DNA of 34,854 bases from assembly GCA_021299335.1 (NCBI GenBank), contig JAJTGF010000006.1:30758-65611 (forward strand), written 5' to 3'. The stretch's first letter is position 1, and the number at the start of each line of letters is the position of its first letter. Origin of the DNA: Cryomorphaceae bacterium (lineage in GTDB: Bacteria; Bacteroidota; Bacteroidia; Flavobacteriales_D; Crocinitomicaceae). The notes beneath the pieces are model-generated. The model was given only the letters and a program-made list of their open reading frames with translations. It was not told where the DNA came from and ran no database searches. Made by a program: the position numbers and the translations under genes. Below, piece after piece: positions 24,331 through 32,100 of this stretch.

Positions 24331-25625
24331 GTACTGCTCTTTTTTGGCACCGCCGAGACTTGCGCATTCAAGACAACGCCGGGCTATACAAAGCCCTGAA
24401 AAACAACCAGGCTGTCGTTCCAGTGTTTATTTTTGACCACCAGATTCTGGAGGCCTTGCCACCAAACGACCAACGCGTGCTGTTCATCCATCGAGAAATC
24501 GAAAAAATCAAGGAAGAATATCGCTCTTTCGGTTCCGATATAGAAGTGCTCTACGGCGATCCTAAAATAGAAATTCCAAAGCTGGCTAAAAAATATGGGG
24601 TCAAAAACGTCTACGCAAATAGAGATTACGAACCTCGTGCACTTGCAAGAGATCAATATATTTATGATGCGCTCAAAAAGGATGATATAGATTTTATTGG
24701 GGCGAAGGATCAAGTTATTTTTGAAAAAAGTGAAGTAAGCAAAGACGACGGCAAACCCTACACGATTTACACCCCCTATGCCCGCAAATGGAAGGCCCAA
24801 CTAACAGCCTACCATTTGAAAGCATACCCGACAGAAAAATACCTACAAAATTTACACAAATTCCAAACTCGAGCGCTGATATCACTCCAAGAAATGGGTT
24901 TTCAGGATAGCGAAACACACGCTATTCCTGAAAAAACAACGCCAACCGAAGTGATCCAAAAGTACCACCTTCAACGCGATTTACCAGCGGTATCAGGTAC
25001 CTCCAGACTCAGTTTACACTTGCGTTTTGGCACCATTTCAATTCGAGCCCTTGCACTTCAGGCAATGCAGCTCAATGAAAAGTATCTCAACGAACTCATC
25101 TGGCGCGACTTCTATCAAACGATCTTATTTCATTTTCCAGCCACAACCGATCACGCCTTCAAACCACAATATGACCGCATTGTTTGGGAAAACAACGAAG
25201 CAGATTTTGCTGCATGGTGCGCCGGAAAAACGGGATACCCTTTGGTAGATGCCGGAATGCGCGAACTGAATGCGACAGGATTTATGCACAACCGTGTGCG
25301 AATGGTGGTGGCCAGTTTTCTCACCAAACACCTCCTGATAGATTGGCGTTGGGGAGAGCGTTATTTTGCCGAAAAGTTATTAGACTTTGAGCTCGCGAGC
25401 AACGTTGGTGGTTGGCAATGGGCTGCAGGCTGCGGTTGCGATGCTGCGCCTTATTTTAGGGTTTTCAATCCAGAAGCGCAACAAAAGAAATTCGATCCGA
25501 AATTTGAATACATCAAAAAATGGGTTCCGGAATTTGGGACACCCGCATATATCAATCCGATTGTCGATCACAAAATGGCGCGCGAACGCGTTTTAGATCG
25601 ATTCAAAACAGCCCTACAATCATGA
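24327..25625 (+). CDS. phrB: Deoxyribodipyrimidine photolyase, class I (CPD photolyase/cryptochrome family)
   Basis: A 432-residue light-driven DNA repair flavoprotein. The N-terminal antenna domain (about 1-130) opens LFWHRRDLRIQDNAGLYKAL, as in class I photolyases. The FAD domain has LSLHLRFGTISIR, LIWRDFYQTILFHFP, AGMRELNATGFMHNRVRMV and the core FELASNVGGWQWAAG. The Asn of ASN, which contacts flavin N5 in photolyases, and the Trp residues of the electron-transfer chain (WQW, IDWRWGERYF) are kept, favouring repair over a signalling cryptochrome. The length is slightly under that of E. coli Phr. It overlaps both neighbours by 4 nt. The antenna cannot be assigned; the adjacent pterin synthase suggests a reduced pterin. 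Confidence 0.95.
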   Translation: MSTALFWHRRDLRIQDNAGLYKALKNNQAVVPVFIFDHQILEALPPNDQRVLFIHREIEKIKEEYRSFGSDIEVLYGDPKIEIPKLAKKYGVKNVYANRDYEPRALARDQYIYDALKKDDIDFIGAKDQVIFEKSEVSKDDGKPYTIYTPYARKWKAQLTAYHLKAYPTEKYLQNLHKFQTRALISLQEMGFQDSETHAIPEKTTPTEVIQKYHLQRDLPAVSGTSRLSLHLRFGTISIRALALQAMQLNEKYLNELIWRDFYQTILFHFPATTDHAFKPQYDRIVWENNEADFAAWCAGKTGYPLVDAGMRELNATGFMHNRVRMVVASFLTKHLLIDWRWGERYFAEKLLDFELASNVGGWQWAAGCGCDAAPYFRVFNPEAQQKKFDPKFEYIKKWVPEFGTPAYINPIVDHKMARERVLDRFKTALQS

Positions 25626-26092
25626 GCCAAGCCATTCAAATTGGAGACAAATGCCCTGCATTTAGTTTACCAGACAGCCAAGGAAAACAAATTCATGTCA
25701 ATGAATACCTCGGCCAAAAAATATTAGTATTGTTCTTTTATCCAAAAGACGATACGCCAGGTTGCACCAAAGAAGCATGTGCTTTTCGAGATGCCTATGC
25801 CGATTTTCTCGATCTTGGATGCGAAGTCTTTGGCATTTCATCAGACGACGGCCAATCCCACCAAGCATTCCAACAAAAACACAAGCTGCCGTATCCGCTA
25901 CTTTCTGATACACAAAAAAAGGTACGCCAGCAATTTGGCGTACCTAAATCTTTGTTTGGACTTATCCCGGGAAGAGTGACTTATGTTGTCGGGCTCGATG
26001 GAAAAGTCGCGGGAATTTTTAATTCACAAACCAATCCTGTGGGGCATATTGAAGAAGCCCTGCGCGTGGTTCGTAATTTACTTACTGCTTGA
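25622..26092 (+). CDS. bcp: Thioredoxin-dependent thiol peroxidase (Bcp/PrxQ)
   Basis: A 156-residue peroxiredoxin of the BCP/PrxQ class, reducing hydroperoxides with thioredoxin. The peroxidatic Cys48 and the resolving Cys53 lie in DTPGCTKEACAFRD (the CX4C spacing of this class), preceded by LFFYPKDD. The start at ATGA, overlapping the photolyase stop by 4 nt, gives the expected length; the longer frame is a shadow of the photolyase gene. It is the last gene of the stress operon and overlaps the converging yceI remnant by 11 nt. No terminator hairpin follows. Confidence 0.96.
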   Translation: MSQAIQIGDKCPAFSLPDSQGKQIHVNEYLGQKILVLFFYPKDDTPGCTKEACAFRDAYADFLDLGCEVFGISSDDGQSHQAFQQKHKLPYPLLSDTQKKVRQQFGVPKSLFGLIPGRVTYVVGLDGKVAGIFNSQTNPVGHIEEALRVVRNLLTA

Positions 26093-26531
26093 TCAACTGA
26101 AGCTCTACAGCTAACTTGATTTCGTCGCCAACCACTACATGACCAGCTTCTGTAACTGCGCTCCATGTCAGACCAAAATCGCTTCTTTTGATACTTCCGC
26201 TAATGGTCATTCCTGCTTTGATTTGTCCGTAAGGATCAACAGCAATTCCTGCATATTCCGCTTTGAGAACAACTGGTTTGCTTTGACCCTTGATTTGCAT
26301 TGTACCCGCAATTTCTAAGGTATCGTCGTTGATTTGCGTTACTCCTGTTGAGCTAAAAGTCAGTGCAGGATATTGTTCGGCATCAAAAAAATCTGCTGAT
26401 TTGAGGTGGCCATCGCGATCGGCAACGCCCGTGTTAATGGAGGCGATATCTGCTTTAAAGCTGAATTGTGCTGTCGAAAAATCGTCGCCAGCTGTGGTCG
26501 CGTGGGCATCAAGACTTTTCGAAGAGCCGCA
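26082..26531 (-). pseudogene. yceI-family remnant, N-terminus missing
   Basis: Read on the minus strand, the frame from about 26531 matches the YceI (lipid/isoprenoid-binding lipocalin-like) family from about residue 35 to the end: GDDFSTAQFSFKADIASINT, DRDGHLKSADFFDAEQYP, MQIKGQSKPVVLKAEYAG, KRSDFGLTWSAVTEAGHV and the usual C-terminus. The first two strands (WTIDPxHSxIxF-type) are missing, the frame has no ATG, GTG or TTG until 26300, and a stop lies at 26562-26564. None of the other minus-strand frames upstream holds the missing part. The remnant is therefore 5'-truncated; a product from the ATG at 26300 would be only 72 residues, less than half a barrel. The remaining codons look undamaged, so the loss may be recent. 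Members of the family are secreted or cytosolic isoprenoid-binding proteins, which is suggestive next to carotenoid genes. Confidence 0.8.
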
Positions 26532-26538
26532 AAAAGCG

Positions 26539-26546
26539 TATTTTTG
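26539..26546 (+). promoter_or_regulatory. Candidate -7 box at the yceI breakpoint
   Basis: TATTTTTG fits TAnnTTTG only 4 nt before the ATG of the outer-membrane protein gene. If used, transcription would begin at or next to the ATG, giving a leaderless mRNA. AT-rich sequence makes a chance match possible and no -33 box is clear. Confidence 0.3.
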
Positions 26547-26550
26547 AGTA

Positions 26551-27249
26551 ATGAAATATTTTTACTTTGCTTGCCTTTTGACAATCGCTTTTGGTTCTCG
26601 TGCCCAAATCATGAATGGCGCGCTCAACGAAACTTATGCCAATCGCTTTTATTTTGAATCCCAGCGCATGGACATGTTCAGAACATTGGTATCCAACGAT
26701 GATTTTCTGCCAACACCTCTAGGCGAGCGCGCGAACGAAATCCCTTTGAATATATGGTCACATCAATTGGGAATTTGTATAGGGCTCTCTCGGCACCTTT
26801 ACTTAGATGGTGGCGTTTCATGGCTACAAAATGGGGAAGCTTATGCATTTGAAGCGCTTGATTCTGACTCTACTTTTTCCTATCAAACGCGCTATCGCTA
26901 TTTAGCCTTGCCACTTCAAGTGAAAATGACCTTCGGAGATCAATTCAAGTTCTACGGGGGTATTGGAATCATACCAGCGCTTTATCAAGGATTTCGACAA
27001 GACCTCCAGTGGTCCAACGCATTAGGCGCTAAATACGACGAGGAAGTCAAGGTCAATAATGCCATGAATAGCTTTGCGTTTTCGTGGATGGGTTCTGTTG
27101 GTGTAGAAACCCAATTAGACAATTATTATACATTGCGTTTTGGCGCATTATACAGACAACAGCTCAATAATTCTTATAGCCCCTACGAAGACTACATGCA
27201 CAAAAGCGTTGGTTGGGGTCTTAATTTGGGTCTTGCCAAAAAACTATAA
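26551..27249 (+). CDS. Outer-membrane beta-barrel protein
   Basis: A 232-residue exported protein with a signal peptide (YFYFACLLTIAFGSRAQ). The mature part has alternating aromatic and polar residues, glycine-rich turns (LYLDGGVSWLQNGEAY, FKFYGGIGIIPALYQGF) and repeated barrel strands, fitting the porin-like OMP_b-brl_2 type domain of Bacteroidota. The end (GWGLNLGLAKKL) is not a strict C-terminal aromatic. Its function is unknown; relatives are structural or transport proteins of the outer membrane. The ATG lies directly beside the broken end of the yceI remnant on the opposite strand. The next gene starts 1 nt after its stop. Confidence 0.8.
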   Translation: MKYFYFACLLTIAFGSRAQIMNGALNETYANRFYFESQRMDMFRTLVSNDDFLPTPLGERANEIPLNIWSHQLGICIGLSRHLYLDGGVSWLQNGEAYAFEALDSDSTFSYQTRYRYLALPLQVKMTFGDQFKFYGGIGIIPALYQGFRQDLQWSNALGAKYDEEVKVNNAMNSFAFSWMGSVGVETQLDNYYTLRFGALYRQQLNNSYSPYEDYMHKSVGWGLNLGLAKKL

Positions 27250-27250
27250 C

Positions 27251-28345
27251 ATGCAACTTCAAGAAATAACGTGTTTTTTAGAGGCAAAATATCCGCTTCA
27301 ATTACAAGAAAGCTATGATAACGCAGGTCTTATTTACGGTAGGCCAACACAAGAAATACGAGGTGCTTTGGTGTGTCTTGATGTGACGGAAGACATCATT
27401 GAAGAGGCCTTAGCTTTGCAATGTAACTTGATCATTGCGCATCATCCAATTGTGTTTAAAGGCTTAAAGCGGCTGAATGGCAAAAATTATGTCGAGCGCA
27501 TCGTGGAAACTTGCATTCAAAAGGAAATTGCTTTATATGCCATTCACACCAACCTCGACAATCACATTCATGGTGTGAATGACCGTATTGCACAACACCT
27601 CGGCTTGGAAAATTGCCGCATTCTGCGCCCAATGGAAGCGCAATTATTCAAATTGGAAGTCTACGTGCCACAAACAGATTTTGCAAGCCTAGACAACGCC
27701 ATTTTAGCAGCGGGTGCAGGTCAAATTGGCAACTATAAGAACTGTCATTTTCGAACACTAGGTACCGGAACTTTTGAACCAAACGAACTTGCGCAACCGC
27801 ACATCGGCGAGGCGGGCAAACGCGAATCTGTCGAGGAATACAAATTGGAATATGTAGTGGAGGCCAGTTGTGTAAGTCAAGTGCTTCAAGCCATGCGCCA
27901 TGCGCATCCTTACGAAGAAGTTGCCTATCAATTGCTCCCGACTCAAAACGATCATCCAGATCGTGGTGCAGGTCTTCTGGGTTCGCTTCCCGAGCCCATG
28001 GAGCCTCTTGACTTCTTGCAAATGGTAAAGAAAAAGTTCAACTGTGGCGCCATTAGATACACCAAATTACTTCCGCAGAAAATTCAAAAAGTAGCGCTAT
28101 GCGGTGGCGCCGGTAGTTTTCTTTTGCCTGATGCCATTCGAGCCAAAGCTGACATTTACCTTTCTGCAGACTTCAAATACCACGAATTTTTTGACGCCGA
28201 TGAACAACTCATTATTGCCGATATCGGACATTATGAAAGCGAGCAATACACAAGTGAACTTTTAGCTGAACAACTTACAGAAAATTTTCCTAACTTTGCG
28301 GTCCGTTTAACTAAGTTGAATACGAATCCCGTTAACTATCTATAG
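27251..28345 (+). CDS. Nif3-like dinuclear metal-centre protein (DUF34/YbgI family)
   Basis: A 364-residue protein of the Nif3/YbgI family, sometimes labelled GTP cyclohydrolase 1 type 2. The start at MQLQEITCFLEAKYP gives the family opening; a longer frame is a shadow of the upstream gene. Metal-binding segments include QESYDNAGL, the IAHHPIVFKGL motif, AIHTNLDNHIHGVN and, near the C-terminus, ADIGHYESEQ. The central insertion (about 125-235, LFKLEVYVPQTD to HPYEEVAYQLLPTQ) is the CutA1/PII-like domain of the long form. It forms hexameric toroids in known structures; the reaction is unsettled, though a metal-insertion or hydrolase role has been proposed. It is followed 3 bp later by the zinc-ribbon coiled-coil gene, a conserved partner. 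Confidence 0.93.
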   Translation: MQLQEITCFLEAKYPLQLQESYDNAGLIYGRPTQEIRGALVCLDVTEDIIEEALALQCNLIIAHHPIVFKGLKRLNGKNYVERIVETCIQKEIALYAIHTNLDNHIHGVNDRIAQHLGLENCRILRPMEAQLFKLEVYVPQTDFASLDNAILAAGAGQIGNYKNCHFRTLGTGTFEPNELAQPHIGEAGKRESVEEYKLEYVVEASCVSQVLQAMRHAHPYEEVAYQLLPTQNDHPDRGAGLLGSLPEPMEPLDFLQMVKKKFNCGAIRYTKLLPQKIQKVALCGGAGSFLLPDAIRAKADIYLSADFKYHEFFDADEQLIIADIGHYESEQYTSELLAEQLTENFPNFAVRLTKLNTNPVNYL

Positions 28346-28348
28346 CCC

Positions 28349-29098
28349 ATGGCAGCAGCAACTAAAAAAGAAGGTACCATCGCAGAAAAATTGGATGCGC
28401 TTTTTGAACTCCAGAAAATCGACTCTGAAATTGACCGCATTCGCACCATCCGTGGTGAACTTCCTTTAGAGGTGCAAAGTCTAGAAGACGAAATCATCGG
28501 ACTCAACACGCGCGTCTCCAAAATCAACGACGAAATCAAAGAAATCGAAACTGAAATCGCCGATCGCAAAATCGCTGTTAAAGACGCAGAAAGCGCAATT
28601 GCCAAATACAAAGAGCAACAAAACAACGTGCGCAACAACCGCGAATTCGAATCTTTGTCAAAAGAAATTGAGTTCCAAGAACTCGAAATCAAACTCCACG
28701 ATAAAAAATCAAAAGAGGCCAAACTCAAAATTGACCTCAAGAAAGAAACCCTTACCGAAGCTGTAGAGCGCGTTGAAATGAAACAAGGAGACCTCGATGG
28801 CAAAAAAGCCGAGCTCGAGGCCATCGTCAGTGAAACGCAAAAAGACGAAGAAAAACTCATGAAAGCTTCTGACGCAGCCAAGAAAAACATCGAATCTCGC
28901 TTGGTATTCGCCTATGAGCGTTTGCGCACCAACGCCAAAAATGGCTTAGCTGTTGTACAAGTGATGCGTGGTTCTTGTGGTGGTTGCTTCAACAAAATTC
29001 CACCTCAGCGTCAGCTCGATATCGTTACTAAAAAGAAAATTATTGTTTGCGAGCATTGTGGTCGTATTTTGGTCCCACAAGAAGCAAGCGAAGCATAA
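28349..29098 (+). CDS. Coiled-coil zinc-ribbon protein (CT398/DUF164-like)
   Basis: A 249-residue protein with a long antiparallel coiled coil (about 10-180, rich in E, K, I and L heptads) and a C-terminal zinc ribbon with two CxxC pairs, GSCGGCFNKIPPQ and VCEHCGRILVP. This is the zf-RING_7/CT398 family, whose members have been linked to secretion and RNA-metabolism functions but remain poorly defined. It is a frequent neighbour of Nif3-like genes in bacteria, and here the two are separated by 3 bp. The transcript is closed by a hairpin terminator 20 bp downstream. The very long antisense ORF over this gene is an artefact of the coiled-coil codon bias. Confidence 0.92.
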   Translation: MAAATKKEGTIAEKLDALFELQKIDSEIDRIRTIRGELPLEVQSLEDEIIGLNTRVSKINDEIKEIETEIADRKIAVKDAESAIAKYKEQQNNVRNNREFESLSKEIEFQELEIKLHDKKSKEAKLKIDLKKETLTEAVERVEMKQGDLDGKKAELEAIVSETQKDEEKLMKASDAAKKNIESRLVFAYERLRTNAKNGLAVVQVMRGSCGGCFNKIPPQRQLDIVTKKKIIVCEHCGRILVPQEASEA

Positions 29099-29117
29099 TT
29101 CTCAGACACCTATTTAT

Positions 29118-29147
29118 AAAAAAAGCGCTCCAAAGAGCGCTTTTTTT
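29118..29147. terminator. Bidirectional terminator between the zinc-ribbon gene and dnaE
   Basis: The stem AAAAAAAGCGCTC pairs perfectly with GAGCGCTTTTTTT around the loop CAAA. It has U-tracts in both directions and lies between convergent genes. Confidence 0.93.
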
Positions 29148-29184
29148 ATGTCCTTACTTTTGCTCGAGGAGCCCAACTTTCTGA

Positions 29185-32100
29185 TCAGTTCAATTTAAAT
29201 TGAATATCTAATCTGGCGAGCTCTTTGAAGAGCTGGCTAGAAGGTTGCACTTTTACACTTCGTGACGGCAACGAAACTTCTACGCCATCTAAAGGGTCAA
29301 AGACCGTAAAATGCAATTGGCAGGCGCCAGGATTGGCTTCGAATAGTTCGTGGAGCTGCTCGATGACCATTTGGTCGAGTTGTTTGGCCGAAAAACGCAA
29401 CTTGAGCATTTTGGCGCGTTTGTCGCGGAGCTCTTGTAGCAATTCGATTTGATGCACAACGAATTCTGGGTATTGTCTGAATCTAGGAACTTCTATTCGA
29501 CCTTTAATGGCAACAAAGGTTCCGGGTTCCATAAAGTGCTTGAACTTTAAGTAGGACTCATTGAACAAATTGAGCTTGAAAGCCTCTTGGTAATCTTCGA
29601 TGATCAAAGAACCAAAGGCATCACCTCTTTTGGTAATACGGTGCTCTGCATTGGTAATAATGGCGGCAATCAGGAGGTCGCGGCCGAGATATGCAGCAGG
29701 GTCATTGAGCATCGAGACTGTTCCAGTACAAAAAGAACTGATCTCTACTTTGTAGTCGTCTAGGGGGTGTCCTGAAATAAAAATACCCACGACCTCTTTC
29801 TCTCGATTGAGCTTGTAAATGGCGGGCCATTCTTCAGTGCGCGGAAAAGTGGGCGCTGGCATTGTGGTACCCGTAGCTTCGCCGAACATGCTGTGTTGGG
29901 CGGATTGTGCTTGTTCTTGAACACTTGCGCCGTAGCGGATGGCAGCATCTAGAAAAGTTCGGCCGTTAGCATCTGCGACCATGTATTGGGCGCGATGTAC
30001 GTCTTTAAAAGAATCAAAACCACCTGCGTAAACTAAGCTCTCAAAAGCGCGCTTATTGCAGAGTCTTAAATTGATGCGTTTGGTCACGTCAAAAATAGAT
30101 TCAAATGGGCCATTTTTGCGTTCCTCCAGAATGGCTTCTACTGGGCCGCTGCCCATGCCTTTAATAGCCCCGAGGCCAAAGCGAATGGCGCCCGCAGCAT
30201 TGACCGAAAATGTAAATCCAGACTCATTGATATCAGGGCCCAAGACCTCGATGCCCATGCGGCGACACTCTTCCATAAAAAAGGAAACTTGTTTGATGTC
30301 GGACATATTGTTACTGAGCACAGAGGCCATGTATTCGGCAGGGTAATTGGCTTTGAGGTAAGCCGTTTGATAAGCTACCCAAGCATAGCATGTGGAGTGC
30401 GATTTATTAAAGGCGTAGGATGCGAAAGCTTCCCAGTCTTTCCAGATTTTTTCTAGGGTTGGTGCGGCATGACCTTTAGCTGTGGCGCGCTCAATAAAAG
30501 TTGGCTTCATTTTATCGAGTACTTTGCGGTCTTTTTTACCCATGGCTTTGCGCAAGGTATCGGCCTCGCCCTTGGTGAAATCGGCAAGTTTTTGGGACAA
30601 AAGCATAACTTGCTCTTGGTAGACGGTAATGCCGTATGTTTCTTGAAGGTATTCTTCGCAATCCTGAAGATCGTAGATAATTGGCTCTTCGCCGTGTTTG
30701 CGCTTGCAATAAGACGGAATGTATTCCATTGGACCAGGTCGGTAAAGCGCGTTCATGGCGATGAGGTCAGCAAAGAGGGTTGGGCGCAACTCTTTGAGGT
30801 GCTTTTGCATACCTGGTGATTCGTATTGGAAGATACCAACTGTTTCACCGCGCTGAAAAAGTGCGTAGGTGGCTTCGTCGTCTATGGGAAAGGTATCTGG
30901 ATCGAGGTCGATGCCGCGGTTTTCTTTGACCAAACGCACGGCGTCTTTGATGAGTGTAAGGGTCTTGAGGCCTAGGAAGTCCATTTTGAGAAGGCCCGCG
31001 GCTTCGGCAACTGCGTTGTCGTATTGGGTGCAGACCATGTCGGAATCTTTAGCCGTAGCCACCGGCACAAAATTAGTGAGGTCGTCTGGAGTGATGATGA
31101 CCCCGCAGGCGTGAATACCCGTGTTGCGCACCGAACCTTCAATTTCCATGGCTTTTTGCAATACTTGGGCTTGTAAGTCAGAACCTTGGTATATGCGACG
31201 CAGTTCTTTGGCATTGCCAATCGCCTCTTGGTTGCGGAGTTTGTCAATGAGCTCTGGTTCGGGCATTGAAAAAAGCTTGCGCAAAGACAAATCGGGAATG
31301 AGTTTGGCCAGGCGGTCGGCTTCCGGAAGCGGCAGGTTCATGACACGGGCGGTATCTCGGATCGCGGATTTGGCAGCCATGGTGCCGTAGGTGATGATCT
31401 GGGCAACTTGGTTAGCTCCGTATTTGTTGATGACGTAGTCGATGACGCGCCCACGACCTTCGTCGTCGAAGTCGATATCGATATCGGGCATGGAGACGCG
31501 ATCTGGATTGAGAAAACGCTCAAAGAGGAGATCGTATTGGATGGGGTCTACGTTGGTGATGCCAATGCAGTAGGCCACTGCCGAACCCGCTGCCGAACCC
31601 CTACCCGGCCCTACAGAAACGCCCATTTGTCTGGCAGCATTACAGAAATCTTGAACGATCAGAAAGTAACCAGGGTATCCTGTTTTTTCAATTGTTGCGA
31701 GTTCGAAATCGATGCGTTCGGTGATTTCGGTGGTGAGTTCGGTGTAGCGACGCTTGGCGCCTTCATAGGTTAGGTGCCTTAAAAAAGCGTTTTCGCCGCG
31801 CTTTCCGCCGTCGATTGCGTCCTGGGGATCAATGAACTCGGCTGGGATGTCAAAGGCAGGTAGTAATACTTCGCGAGCCAAACCATAGTGTTCACATTTC
31901 TCGATGATTTCTGCAACATTGGCAATTGCCTGCGGCAAGTCAGAAAAAAGCGCCAGCATTTCTTCGGTGCTGCGCATGTAGTAGGAGTCGTTTTCAAGAC
32001 CGTAACGAAAACCTCGGCCCCGACCCTTTGGGGTTTCTACAAGTTCGTTGTCCTTGACGCAAAGCAATACATCGTGGGCAATTGCATCCTTTTGTTCGAC

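Noticed and set aside
24384-24800. 138-codon minus-strand ORF inside the photolyase gene
   Set aside because: It is antisense to the clear photolyase N-terminal domain and lacks any recognisable motif.
28336-28890. 184-codon minus-strand ORF rich in Ser and Leu
   Set aside because: It is the antisense shadow of the zinc-ribbon coiled-coil gene; its composition reflects complementing GAA/AAA codons, and it overlaps a well-supported gene.
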